Origin: Methanoregula sp. UBA154
GTDB lineage: Archaea > Halobacteriota > Methanomicrobia > Methanomicrobiales > Methanospirillaceae
Direction: 5' to 3'
Assembly (NCBI GenBank): GCA_002502245.1
Contig: DAPW01000007.1
Coordinates: 1-64,000, forward strand
Length of the DNA: 64,000 nt
Part shown: in pieces, positions 50,328 through 59,515 of the stretch
Numbering within the stretch: position 1 is the first letter of the stretch
How the letters are laid out: each line of letters opens with the position of its first letter
The notes under the pieces: generated by a model
The model's database searches: none
What the model saw: the letters and a program-made list of their open reading frames with translations, nothing else
Told to the model about the DNA's origin: nothing
Translations under genes and position numbers: made by a program

Positions 50328-50338
50328 GGTAGGCGATT

Positions 50339-51421
50339 ATGGAATTTGAAAAAATGCCGACGGTGCCAACTGCCGACGAGATCCTTGACCGGAGTTTCCG
50401 CCGTGCGGCTAAGAAAATGAAAGAGAAGACCAATAAGGAGCGCGCCAACCAGGAGTTCGTCCGGGCCGTAGGTGCCGCAATCCATGATCGGCTTGTCTAT
50501 ATTATCCGGGGATTCCCCGAGTTCGATGACATCCCGCCCTTTTACCGGGAGATGGCAGACATCCTCTACGGGCTCGACCGGATCCGGCAGTCCCTTGGCG
50601 CGGTGGGGTGGGCAGCAAAGCACACCAAGATGGTGGGGAACCAGTTAGTGCTGCAGTCCCGGAAGACTGATGATACCCTTGTCGTGCGCAAGCGGGCGGT
50701 TGCCCGGCTCGCGTCCATGGTCCACCAGATCGACAAGGACCTGCACTTCTTAAACGAGGTGCGCAATGTCCTGCGCCAGCTCCCCCACGTTGAGGATACG
50801 TTCACGGTTGTCATCGCAGGGTACCCGAATGTCGGGAAATCCTCGTTCATCCGGAGGGTATCGTCCGCAGAGCCTGAAGTTGCATCCTACCCGTTCACGA
50901 CCAAGGGTATCATTGTCGGGCACCGCATGATGGGCCGCGAGAAGATCCAGTTTGTGGACACGCCAGGAATCCTTGACCGCCCCGCAGAGGAACGCAACCA
51001 GATCGAGCGCCAGGCACTCTCGGCCATGATGAACGTGGCGAGCGTGGTCCTGTTCATTCTCGATCCCTCGGAGCACTGCGGCTATCCGATGGTTGTGCAG
51101 CTCAACCTGCTCGAAGAAGTAAAAGGAATGGTCACGGTCCCGGTCATCGTGGTGGCCAACAAATCTGACCTCGTCGCGCCGGAGGAATATCAGACCATGG
51201 CAACAGCGGACGGGACGGGTGTAGAAGAGGTGCTTGCCGGGATCCTCACGCACAAGCCGGAACGGGTGGAAGGAAAGAAAATTGTGGACATCCGGTCCCC
51301 TGTCGCTCTTGAATCGGGAGAGAGTGACAGCGAAGAATCTGCCGGGATTGGACTGGATGGCAAACCCGTAAAGAAACCAAAGCCAAAGCGGGCGAGGAAG
51401 CCCCGGACACGTAAGGAATAG
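50339..51421 (+). CDS. Nog1-like ribosome-assembly GTPase
   Basis: The 360-residue protein begins EFEKMPTVPTADEILDRSFRRA, the Nog1 N-terminal helical domain. The G domain follows with G1 GYPNVGKSSF near residue 161, G2 YPFTTKG near residue 183, G3 DTPGILDR near residue 207 and G4 NKSDL near residue 275. The C-terminal tail (residues 330-360) is Lys/Arg/Pro-rich, as in RNA-binding ribosome factors. Nog1 acts in large-subunit maturation. The tight 45-bp divergent spacing leaves little room for separate promoters. Confidence 0.92.
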   Translation: MEFEKMPTVPTADEILDRSFRRAAKKMKEKTNKERANQEFVRAVGAAIHDRLVYIIRGFPEFDDIPPFYREMADILYGLDRIRQSLGAVGWAAKHTKMVGNQLVLQSRKTDDTLVVRKRAVARLASMVHQIDKDLHFLNEVRNVLRQLPHVEDTFTVVIAGYPNVGKSSFIRRVSSAEPEVASYPFTTKGIIVGHRMMGREKIQFVDTPGILDRPAEERNQIERQALSAMMNVASVVLFILDPSEHCGYPMVVQLNLLEEVKGMVTVPVIVVANKSDLVAPEEYQTMATADGTGVEEVLAGILTHKPERVEGKKIVDIRSPVALESGESDSEESAGIGLDGKPVKKPKPKRARKPRTRKE

Positions 51422-51845
51422 GCAGGGGGGGTGGGTACCTCCCCCCACCTGATATTTTTCCGGAGGGGGCATACCCCCCCTGCCCTATGGGGGGGTGGTG
51501 GGGGGTACCTCCTCCCCTGTTTTTGAACCCTGACCGCAAAAGCCTGGTGTTGTGCGATGCTGGCCTTCAACCCTATTCTCCCCGGAGAATCCGGGACTTT
51601 TCTTTGCAGGGACACCTCCTCTTTGCAGCAGGGGGAGGGGGGTAGGGGGTACCTCCCCCCCACCCAATATTTTTCCGGAGGGGGGTGACCCCCTCCCTTG
51701 ATCCAGGTTGATGGGGGGACCCCCCTGCCGGAGGGGAGCAGGTTTGCGGAAGTCACCGCCGGAGGATCTGTTCGTGAGGTGAGGATACGCCAGGGGTTTT
51801 GCGGGCTGAGGGGAGGGGGGTGGGGGGTACCCCCCTATCGCGACG
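51422..51845. repeat. G/C-tract palindromic repeat region
   Basis: The segment GGGTACCTCCCCCCACC, followed by ATATTTTTCCGGAGGGGG, occurs at 51433-51469 and again at 51654-51686. Partial versions around GGGGGGTACC lie near 51498 and 51822. Each carries a G-tract opposite a C-tract (with GGTACC at the centre), so it would fold into strong hairpins and G-rich structures. There is no gene in 51422-52031. These differ from families A and B. Confidence 0.6.
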
Positions 51846-52031
51846 CGGATAATTTCTCCATCCCAAAACTCACATAATACAACTCTTTTTAAAAAAACGA
51901 AATGCATTAATCAAACAAGAACTGAATCGGATTATACTGAATGACAGTGAATCAACGCCCTGTCTGACAAATAAACAATATTGTTTTTCCGCACCACCAA
52001 TGACCGCGATTAATTCCTATGGAGTGCGGTG

Positions 52032-52213
52032 ATGTCGAGACTCACCGACCTCATTCATAATGCAAAGGGCCAAACCCTCCGTTCGGCTGGAACGAGCATG
52101 CCAGAAAGGTCTTCTGCGCTGTGCTCACCGTCTTCGCGGGACTCATCCTCGCGCAGGTCCTTGATCCCGCAACAGTGCAGGCAATCTTTTCCCTGATCAC
52201 CGGGACAGGGTGA
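52032..52213 (+). pseudogene. Frameshifted small membrane-protein gene
   Basis: An ATG at 52032 (GGAG upstream) opens a frame reading MSRLTDLIHNAKGQTLRS. The next frame, from about 52088, reads WNEHARKVFCAVLTVFAGLILAQ..., a clear charged helix followed by a hydrophobic helix, and ends with TGA at 52211-52213. Adding one base near 52085 would join them into a roughly 60-residue membrane protein. It is either a decayed gene or a sequencing error. No family is recognised. From 52214 to 52392 nothing is seen. Confidence 0.4.
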
Positions 52214-52392
52214 TCTGGAGAAATCTTTTATTTTAATTTGGCAGGATTTCATCCCAGCCATCAGCTTTCGGCTCGAAACGGGCCGCCTGCCCACATTTCA
52301 ACCCTGCTCCTCTGAATGCGGGATGGTGCAATTTGTGCGGCACTACCGGGAAAACTGGTTTCGGATAAACCAGGCAATGCGGGCAGGAGAAC

Positions 52393-53295
52393 CTACCCTA
52401 TCCACCCCATCGCCGCCCACCCTGCCAGGAATCCAAGAATTGTCCCCCCGTTCAGCGGCGGGAGCCCGGCCTGCGGTTTTCCGGACATGACAAACCAGAG
52501 CAGAACGCCCATGCCGGCAAGGGACCCGATGATGGCGCCGAGCGCCGGGAGGTTGACCAGCCCCCCAAACCGCCAGCCCTGCAGGAATACATTTGCAGAA
52601 ACCACAAGCATTGAGGGCATGATCATGTCCCCCATGCCGATGATAAAAGCGGCCCTCTCCCCGCCATCACCCAGTTTCCCGATGCCTTCTTTGAGGAACG
52701 AATAGTCACGCCGCTTGGGGACCACGAACAGGATCGGGGTTTTCAGGTCGATGACCCCTTCCGCAAGGGTGATCATGTGCTTTGTCTTGTACACCGAGAT
52801 CGCATCATAGACAGCGAGCAGGACAAGGAGGAGGAGTACCGGCAGGATATCAAGGGAGGCACCGAATATTGCCGCCACGCCGGAGCCGATCAGGATACCG
52901 AGCGCATCGATCACGTACCATTCCGGGAATTTGTACAGGAGTGCGGTTGAGAGGATGGCAAGAACGAGGACGATGACGGTTGCCGGACCGGTCTCTCCCA
53001 TCAGGGTATACACAATCGCCGTGAAGATATAGCCGAAGGTAAGGAAAATGGAGATGCCGATCAGCGCTGCGATCACGTTTTTAAGATTGTACCGGATCAG
53101 GACCAGCAGGATTGCAGTGAAGCCGAGCAAAATGGCGATGAAGATGACCGGGTTTTCGACTGCTGTGGGGTCTTCGAATGCGGTAACGCCGGATGCCTGT
53201 ACCGGGAACGCGAGGAGGAGGGCTCCAATCTCCACGGCAAGGAGCAGGAGGGGCATCGCGAGGAAGGGAATGAGTTTTTTTGTGTCCAAAAGCAC
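52393..53295 (-). CDS. Presenilin/signal peptide peptidase homologue
   Basis: The 300-residue protein has nine hydrophobic segments. It contains the two catalytic aspartate motifs of A22 intramembrane proteases, YD in LLAVYDAISVYKTKHM (residue ~164) and GxGD as GMGD in FIIGMGDMIMPSML (residue ~220). The third motif, normally PAL, reads GLPPLNGG near residue 280. The solved archaeal homologue is from Methanoculleus marisnigri, a relative. It cuts membrane proteins within the bilayer; the native substrate is unknown. It is divergent from the small membrane-protein gene at 53347. Confidence 0.93.
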   Translation of the reverse strand: MLLDTKKLIPFLAMPLLLLAVEIGALLLAFPVQASGVTAFEDPTAVENPVIFIAILLGFTAILLVLIRYNLKNVIAALIGISIFLTFGYIFTAIVYTLMGETGPATVIVLVLAILSTALLYKFPEWYVIDALGILIGSGVAAIFGASLDILPVLLLLVLLAVYDAISVYKTKHMITLAEGVIDLKTPILFVVPKRRDYSFLKEGIGKLGDGGERAAFIIGMGDMIMPSMLVVSANVFLQGWRFGGLVNLPALGAIIGSLAGMGVLLWFVMSGKPQAGLPPLNGGTILGFLAGWAAMGWIG

Positions 53296-53346
53296 ATCTC
53301 CGGCAGAGTAGTTAGCTTAATTAGTGTGCTCTCATTATCTAAAAAC

Positions 53347-53661
53347 ATGGATATACGCGATTATCTGGTTGATATCCTGCTCACCGTAGTGATGATCATA
53401 TCCTCGCTGGTCCTTATCACGCGGTTCTGGCAGGATCTCATCATTGCGGTTGCTGCCGGCCTGATGACGCTTGCGCTTGGCGGGCTCCTGCTCTCACTCA
53501 ATATCAAGATGCGACACCTGGAACGGAGCATTGTGATCCGCGAACGCATGCTCCGCACCAACCTTGAGGAGATCTCAGGTCGTATGCAGGATAAATACGA
53601 CATGGCACTCTCCCACCTCGATGAGCTGATCGGGGAATTTTCACGGCGTGCATACCGGTAA
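53347..53661 (+). CDS. Small two-helix membrane protein with coiled-coil tail
   Basis: ATG 53347 opens a 104-residue protein with two membrane helices (YLVDILLTVVMIISSLVLI; LIIAVAAGLMTLALGGLLL) and a 45-residue charged, probably coiled-coil, tail (MRHLERSIVIRERMLRTNLEE). I do not recognise a family. It is 24 bp upstream of fen1 on the same strand and probably shares its transcript. An ATG at 53326 is an alternative start. Confidence 0.72.
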   Translation: MDIRDYLVDILLTVVMIISSLVLITRFWQDLIIAVAAGLMTLALGGLLLSLNIKMRHLERSIVIRERMLRTNLEEISGRMQDKYDMALSHLDELIGEFSRRAYR

Positions 53662-53685
53662 TATACTTTTACACGAGGACTGCAC

Positions 53686-54687
53686 ATGGGCGTAGCACTA
53701 CGGGATATCATCGCAGCATACAAGACACCGGTTACCTGGGAAGCCCTGCCGGGCATTGCAGCCATTGATGCGAACAATGCGCTCTACCAGTTCCTGACCA
53801 TCATCCGCCAGCCTGACGGGACGCCCCTGATGGACCGGCGCGGGCGCGTCACGTCCCACCTCTCGGGTATCCTCTTCCGGATGGCCAGTTTCATGGAGAA
53901 GGGCATTAAACCGGTCTTTGTTTTCGACGGGAAACCGGCCGCCCTCAAGCAGGCGACCATTGACGGGCGCCGGCAGATCCGGGACACTGCCGGGGAGAAG
54001 TGGAAGGATGCGCTGGAACGGGGCGATGAGGCGGAGGCATATAAGCAGGCCCGGTCATCGACAAGGGTGGATGCCTCGATCATCGGGACCTCAAAAGAAC
54101 TGCTGGGACTGATGGGGATTCCCGTCGTCGATGCACCTGGCGAAGGAGAGGCGCAGGCCTCCTACCTGGTGGCAAGGGGGGACGCCCGGTACGTGGTCTC
54201 ACAGGACTACGATACCCTGCTCTTCGGGGCACCCACGCTGGTCCGGAACCTGACGGTCTCTGGTAAGCGCAGGATCCGGGGCAGGCAGATAACCGTGAAT
54301 CCGGAGCGGATTATTCTGGCAGATACCCTTGCCGGGCTCCACCTCACCCGCGAACAGCTGATCGAGATCGGCATTCTCGTGGGAACAGACTTCAACCCGG
54401 GTATCGAGGGCGTGGGAGCGAAGACCGGCCTGAAGATCGTGCAGAAAGGTGAGTTTGCTGCAAAACTCAGAGAGAAGCAGCCGGACTTCGATCCCGTACC
54501 GGTGATGGAAATGTTCCTTCACCCCCCCGTGACCAGTGACTACTCCCTTGCAGCAGGACACCCGGATCCGGAAGGGATCCGCAAAATGCTCTGCGATGGC
54601 TACGACTTCTCGGAAGAGCGGGTGGACAAGGCCATGGAGGGGTTCACCGTCAAGGCAGGGCAGAAGACGCTGGAGAGCTGGTTCTGA
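53686..54687 (+). CDS. fen: Flap endonuclease 1
   Basis: FEN1 removes 5' flaps of Okazaki fragments and in repair. The 333-residue protein has the N-domain acidic residues in AIDANNALYQF and KPVFVFDGKPAAL (residue ~80), the I-domain cluster GEGEAQASYL (~145) and SQDYDTLLFG (~165), and the HhH block GTDFNPGIEGVGAKTG (~230). The C-terminus QKTLESWF is a PCNA-binding PIP box. Together with RPA, RadA and histone genes nearby this part of the chromosome is rich in DNA-metabolism genes. Confidence 0.97.
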   Translation: MGVALRDIIAAYKTPVTWEALPGIAAIDANNALYQFLTIIRQPDGTPLMDRRGRVTSHLSGILFRMASFMEKGIKPVFVFDGKPAALKQATIDGRRQIRDTAGEKWKDALERGDEAEAYKQARSSTRVDASIIGTSKELLGLMGIPVVDAPGEGEAQASYLVARGDARYVVSQDYDTLLFGAPTLVRNLTVSGKRRIRGRQITVNPERIILADTLAGLHLTREQLIEIGILVGTDFNPGIEGVGAKTGLKIVQKGEFAAKLREKQPDFDPVPVMEMFLHPPVTSDYSLAAGHPDPEGIRKMLCDGYDFSEERVDKAMEGFTVKAGQKTLESWF

Positions 54688-54699
54688 TACCCGGGTACT

Positions 54700-55241
54700 T
54701 TCATCTGCCTCCGGCAGCCTGCATGATCTGCAGCAAAGTCGATCTTCTTCATCCGGTACAATGCCAGCACCACCCGCTGGGATTTCTGTATGTCGGGACC
54801 TTCCATGATCTCCTGGACAACAGATGGCGCAATCTGCCACGAGACCCCGAAGCGGTCCTTCAGCAAGCCACAGGGCTATTTCGGTTCCACCCGCCCCAGA
54901 GGGCAATCCAGAGCAGATCGATCTCCTCCTGCGTTTCGCAGCTGACGTACAGGGAAGTACTTTTTAGTGAATTTCGGCGAAAAATCCTCCACCGTTTACA
55001 GCAAGGATCTCCTGCCCGCAGAGCAGGAAGCGGATGGTCCTGACGCTTCTGGCAGGCCCGGGCATGATATCCTCAGTCATCTCCGGCACGGCACGATGCG
55101 CCTCGAGTTCCTCCTCGCCATAATAGGTTGTCCACAGAATCTCTCCAGTCTTTCAAATACCGAAGATAACAGGGAAACGTAGTATTTCACTGCCTCTTCA
55201 GCCTCACACCGGAACATGAGAGACAGCATGATTCTTTCCAT
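54700..55241 (-). pseudogene. Decayed PhnB-type (PF06983) glyoxalase-fold gene
   Basis: On the minus strand, starting near ATG 55241, fragments in different frames match a PhnB/3-demethylubiquinone methyltransferase-like protein: MFRCEAEEAVKYYVSL near the start; GPARSVRTIRFLLCGQEILAVNGG in a second frame; SLYVSCETQEEIDLLW in a third; LKDRFGVSWQIAPSVVQEIM and RMKKIDFAA in a fourth. Several frameshifts and a stop have broken the gene. It lies next to an intact DUF1428 gene; these two families often travel together. The 54688-55329 gap has no other gene. Confidence 0.8.
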
Positions 55242-55329
55242 CGTTTAGCACACTCCACGGATTTGATGTATCGTTCTCCATTCTGCCCGGTAATATCGCC
55301 GGACTGCGCTGAAGAGAATGCCGGGATCC

Positions 55330-55695
55330 TCACCCCTCCACGAAGACCTTGAAACCGCCGTATGCCATGCGCTTCACATCAAACGGCATCGGCTTGTCCC
55401 TGAACTTCGGGTCATTCATCAGGGGGTCCTGCATCACCTTTGCGTTCACTTCATCGCGATGTGCACGCGACTCAAAGAGGATGAACGAGAACACAACCGT
55501 CTCGCCGGGTTTGGCTTTGGCCATATTCGGGAAGGTGATTCCCGTCATTTCAGGCTCGAGATCATCCCCGGTACATTCGAAATATGCAAGGGCGCCGTGC
55601 TTCTTCCAGACCTTTGCACCCAGCTTTGCCATCTCACGGTATGCGGGCATATGCTCTTCCGGCACCACGATCACAAATCCATCAACGTATTTCAT
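55330..55695 (-). CDS. DUF1428 protein
   Basis: The 121-residue dimeric alpha-beta barrel protein matches DUF1428 (YbaA family): MKYVDGFVIVVPEEHM at the N-terminus, GALAYFECTGDDL near residue 35, and VVFSFILFESRAHRDEVNAKVM near residue 67. A GGAGG box precedes ATG 55695. The function is unknown. A broken PhnB-type gene lies downstream. Confidence 0.9.
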   Translation of the reverse strand: MKYVDGFVIVVPEEHMPAYREMAKLGAKVWKKHGALAYFECTGDDLEPEMTGITFPNMAKAKPGETVVFSFILFESRAHRDEVNAKVMQDPLMNDPKFRDKPMPFDVKRMAYGGFKVFVEG

Positions 55696-55867
55696 TTCAG
55701 GTTCCTCCTTCCGGGTCATTTTCCTGCTTACGTTTTTCATGATTTTAGGAACTCATGAACATATCCCTGAGTTTCAAAATCTGTTTTTTGAGGACCGGTG
55801 GTGATAAAAGAAGCACCCGGAGACTGAATCAGAGCGGGTCAAGGGTATCATTCAGATTTTCGACATT

Positions 55868-56757
55868 GTAGAAACGCACGTGAACGGGCGTTCACACCCG
55901 AACCATGAACATCAGGAATAACCCCCAGATAGTCCAAGGGTCCCTGTCTCAGGGCTTCTTTGGAGTCCGGCAGGGCAGGAGCGATCAATCTCCCAGCCAT
56001 TTTTCCAATCGTCTGGAACCCGCCGCGTGGCGCCCTTTTTGAGCGGCGGGTGTTCAAAAGCACCAGGGAGCAGGGGGGATCACTCCCCGGCATCGATTCC
56101 TGAAGAGTGTGATTTTCAGGGAAAATCATTCAGATTCCTGACGCGTACGGGACTTCACCCCGCTGCCGGAACGCTCCGGTAGCGATAGTGCTGTATTGAG
56201 CATTTTTCATAAAAAAAACACCGGCGCTTTTCGTAAATGTCAGAGCGGGACATCACCTGCGCCCTGTCCCTGGCGTGGGGCCGGGCTGGCGCACCGGGGG
56301 TTATCTCATCTTTTAAAAGCGGTTTTCTATCGAGCCAGAGAGAAAAAACAAGGCAATACCTTTTCATTTCAGGACGTGCCTGCAGCGGGCGCTGTTCCCG
56401 GAGGATTTCCCATGAAAATTGAATTCTTCAGAGACAGAATTTTGGGGGCTGATACCCCCGTACCCCCGGTTATGATAGGTGCCGCCGCCCCCGACGGGGC
56501 GCCCCCGCGGCGGATCAGGGACGATAAGCATGTCTGAAAACACCGCACTGCCCCGCCGTTGCTCGGAGAGCCCCTGAGGCGGGGAGCACTCATATTTCGG
56601 GTTCCTAGGTAAAATCCGGGTATTCATATCCGGAAAAATGAAGGATGTAAAACCCCATTGCCCCGCCGTGCCCCGGAGGAGCCCTGAAGCGGGGAGCCCT
56701 CATAGCTGCGATTATCATGGTTCCGGTGTGAACTCACTCAGTTCATGCCCGTTTCTG
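55868..56757. repeat. Large composite of family-B and family-A repeats
   Basis: The left end reads ATTGTAGAAACG, then a plus-orientation B unit (GAACGGGCGTTC hairpin; CCGCC/GGCGG hairpin around 56021-56048). A degenerate A unit in minus orientation follows (GCGAT at 56176, GGGCTGGCGCA near 56282), then two B units in minus orientation (about 56410-56590 and 56650-56757, ending GCCCGTTTCTGC). It fills 55696-56812 between the DUF1428 start and the Cys-rich lipoprotein end. Confidence 0.65.
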
Positions 56758-56812
56758 CTGTTTTACGGGATATCGCTTTGACGTCTGCAATGTCAAAAAA
56801 GAAGGACTCCCA

Positions 56813-57217
56813 TCAGCACTTCTCTTCGCAGGATAAGGCCGCCATGCTGTTCGGGCCTGCCTGAATCTGGCACCGTTCTGAGCAGGCCTTGCAGGCAGTA
56901 AACTGCGCATCGATGACCAGCATGCAGCTCCCGCCGCTGGTATCGCAACGGGCGTACTGGCGGCACCGGTCGCCAAGCCGGTACTCCATGGTGCAGGTCT
57001 GGGGAGGATTCGGGCCGCATGCGATATCGAGCCCGTGGCACGAAGTAATACCGCAGGGGGTCTGGCCGGGCGTCTGGGCCGGACCGGTTGTCGGAGGTTC
57101 TGTCGGCAGGGGGGTTGACTTCCCGCTGCCGGGGAATACAGAGGTGCAGCCGGCAGCAAAAAGAACTGCGATAAGTACAAGAATGCCTGTTCCGTACATG
57201 AAGAGCCTGGTTTTCAT
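56813..57217 (-). CDS. Cysteine-rich lipoprotein
   Basis: ATG 57217 gives a lipoprotein signal (FMYGTGILVLIAVLFAAGC, lipid Cys ~24). The 134-residue protein has a Pro/Thr-rich spacer (residues 30-55) and then a compact domain with about ten cysteines (CGITSCHG, CGPNPPQTC, DRCRQYARC, SCMLV, CKACSERC, CEEKC), enough for a disulfide knot. A surface-anchored, secreted domain is likely; the function is unknown. A TATA-like box (ATAAATAG) lies near 57250 upstream. Confidence 0.78.
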   Translation of the reverse strand: MKTRLFMYGTGILVLIAVLFAAGCTSVFPGSGKSTPLPTEPPTTGPAQTPGQTPCGITSCHGLDIACGPNPPQTCTMEYRLGDRCRQYARCDTSGGSCMLVIDAQFTACKACSERCQIQAGPNSMAALSCEEKC

Positions 57218-57684
57218 AGAGATCACATCTGCGGTGATATCAGCGCAGGCTCTATTTATGGGTTTATTTTACTGCAAAAATTTTGGGAGTTACTGTATTG
57301 TACTTCGCGATCGAACGACCGTGCCGGATCATTTCTGCCGGCCTTTGTCCCGCATTGCCGGCAGAGGGCCCGAGTTTTCTCACGCCATAAATACCTGGAG
57401 TGAAAGCATGGGCATATACCATGACAAAAAACCGTGGTAGTTCGCTGATTCTATTCCGGTCCATGGATATTTACGAGTACCCCAGCGGAAACGGGTATGC
57501 ACACCGGTTTCCGGCTGGCTGGTTTCCGGAACCGTGAAACGTCGGCCACTCCAGCTGAAAGGTCGTAGCCGACCGGGCATTGTGTTCCCGTATGGGCATG
57601 TATAAACCCCGGAAGCGAGCACCCTATACATACACAGATGTCCTGGATCCCCTCCGGCTCCTGACGAAAAACACGGTGAACCCC
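57218..57684. other. Intergenic region upstream of ycaO
   Basis: Apart from a TATA-like element for the lipoprotein (about 57250) and a possible TATA-like CTATACATAC before ycaO (about 57620), no gene or repeat is visible. An in-frame extension of ycaO to 57580 exists, but it has no homologous look. Confidence 0.4.
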
Positions 57685-58896
57685 ATGCAGCTCAATTCCT
57701 GCAAGAAGACCTACAACAACGAGACGCAGCGGGCTGCCCCGCTTGGAGAGACCCTCGCCAGAATCGAACCCAAGGTACCCGCTGCCGGGATCACCCGCGT
57801 GGCTGACATCACGAACCTTGACCGGATCGGCATTCCGGTCTTTTCCTGTATCCGGCCTACGGCAATGGATGGGGCGATCACCGTGTATAATGGCAAGGGG
57901 GCAACGGTCGAGGAATCACGGATCTCAGCCATCATGGAGGGCATCGAGCGGTACTCCTCCGAGATGCACGACCGGCGGCTCCCGATGGCAACCTACCCGG
58001 AGATGTTCGCCCGGGGACGGACGCTCGATCCCCGAGACCTGATCCTGCCCGAGGAGGCTGACAAAGACCGGCTTATGCCCTGGTACGAGGGCTTCGATAT
58101 CGTCAACAACGAGCCGGTCTTTGTGCCCGCTCATGCCGTCTTTCACCCGCTCCCGCCACACTACCGCGGGCCGTTCCGGACCAACACCAACGGTCTTGCT
58201 TCAGGAAACACCTTTGAGGAGGCGGTCTTTCATGCACTCTCGGAGGTGATCGAACGGGACGCCTGGTCACTCGTTGAGGCCTGCCGGGATACCGGACCCT
58301 GCGTCACCGGGATGACCGACCCCGCAATCCTCGATATGCAGGAAAAGTTTGCCGGGGCACAGGTCGAGGTGATGGTCCGGGACATCACGAGCGATATCGG
58401 TGTTCCCACCATGGCAGCGGTCGCCGATGACGTGCTGTTAAAAGACCCGATGCTCCTCACCATCGGGATTGGAACACACACCAGCGCACGGATCGCGGTG
58501 ATGCGGGCGCTCACGGAAGTCGCCCAGAGCCGGCTCACCCAGATCCACGGGGCACGGGAGGATACGACCCTCGCGGAACTGAGGAAGAAGATGGGCTATG
58601 AGCGGGCAAAGCGGATCAACCGGTACTGGTTCAGGGATAACGGCACCGTTGATTACGGCACCATCAGGTCCTCTGATACGGACGATTTTAAAAAGGATAT
58701 CGAGAATATTATCGGATCGCTCGAAAAACAGGGCATGGACCGGGTCATCATCGTCGACCTGACCCGGGAAGAGATCGGGATACCGGTCGTGCGGGTGATC
58801 GTGCCGGGCCTCGAGGTCTTTGCCATGGACCAGGAACGCCGGGGCGAGCGGGTGAAGAATGCACAGGATCATCGTCTTTCTCGGGCCCAGCCTTGA
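57685..58896 (+). CDS. ycaO: YcaO-family thioamidation enzyme of methyl-coenzyme M reductase
   Basis: YcaO with TfuA forms the thioglycine in the alpha subunit of methyl-coenzyme M reductase. The 403-residue protein shows the ATP-binding YcaO blocks: AITVYNGKGATVEESRISAIMEGIERYSSE near residue 67, NTNGLASGNTFEEAVFHALSEVIERDAWSL near residue 168, and TSARIAVMRALTEVAQSRL near residue 269. ATG 57685 is the natural start (M-Q-L-N-S). TfuA begins inside its end (38-base overlap), so the two are coupled. This is a methanogen marker for this window. Confidence 0.93.
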   Translation: MQLNSCKKTYNNETQRAAPLGETLARIEPKVPAAGITRVADITNLDRIGIPVFSCIRPTAMDGAITVYNGKGATVEESRISAIMEGIERYSSEMHDRRLPMATYPEMFARGRTLDPRDLILPEEADKDRLMPWYEGFDIVNNEPVFVPAHAVFHPLPPHYRGPFRTNTNGLASGNTFEEAVFHALSEVIERDAWSLVEACRDTGPCVTGMTDPAILDMQEKFAGAQVEVMVRDITSDIGVPTMAAVADDVLLKDPMLLTIGIGTHTSARIAVMRALTEVAQSRLTQIHGAREDTTLAELRKKMGYERAKRINRYWFRDNGTVDYGTIRSSDTDDFKKDIENIIGSLEKQGMDRVIIVDLTREEIGIPVVRVIVPGLEVFAMDQERRGERVKNAQDHRLSRAQP

Positions 58897-59515
58897 GCTG
58901 GACACGGCAAAGACGATACTCCCCGCCGATTACCGCCCGCCGGCAAAACGGGGCGACCTCCTCCGGGCGGTCGGGGACGGTGCAGCGATCATCGGTCTGA
59001 TAGACGGTGTCTTCCACCAGGAATCTGCAGTAGCGCACCGCGAGATCCTGGCAGCGATAAAAAAAGGCGTCCGTGTGGTCGGATCCTCCAGCATGGGTGC
59101 TCTCCGGGCTGCCGAGATGGACACCCTTGGCATGATTGGTATCGGCGATGTGTACCGGATGTACAAGAGCGGAGAACTGGTCTCGGATGACGAAGTCGCC
59201 CTTGTTTTCGATCCCGAGACCGGCTGTTCCCTCTCGGAACCCCTCGTCAATATCCGTTTCACGCTCCGGGAAGCGGAACGGCTGGGGATTATCGCCCCGC
59301 GGGATCATAAGACATTGCTCGCGGCTGCGCAATCCGTTTTCTACCCGCAACGGACTTACGGGCGGATCGTCTCGTCAGCAGGTATGGCAATCGATCAGGA
59401 GACCCGGGAACGGTTCCTCGCATGGGTGAAACTGCATGCCGTTGACCAGAAGCGGAATGATGCGGTTGCGGCACTGGAACATATCCGGGAGCTGGACCAT
59501 AACCTGGAACAGTGA
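58859..59515 (+). CDS. tfuA: TfuA-related protein
   Basis: The 218-residue protein has the TfuA core: IIVFLGPSLELDTAKTIL at the N-terminus, DGAAIIGLIDGVFHQESAVAHREILAAIKKGVRVVGSSSMGALRAAEM (residues ~40-87), and IGIGDVYRMYKSGE. TfuA is thought to deliver sulfide or activate thioamide formation for YcaO. It overlaps ycaO and is the last gene before a repeat. Confidence 0.93.
   Translation: MHRIIVFLGPSLELDTAKTILPADYRPPAKRGDLLRAVGDGAAIIGLIDGVFHQESAVAHREILAAIKKGVRVVGSSSMGALRAAEMDTLGMIGIGDVYRMYKSGELVSDDEVALVFDPETGCSLSEPLVNIRFTLREAERLGIIAPRDHKTLLAAAQSVFYPQRTYGRIVSSAGMAIDQETRERFLAWVKLHAVDQKRNDAVAALEHIRELDHNLEQ

Noticed and set aside
52055..52294. A 79-codon minus-strand frame
   Set aside because: It is antisense to the frameshifted small membrane-protein gene and has no recognisable features.
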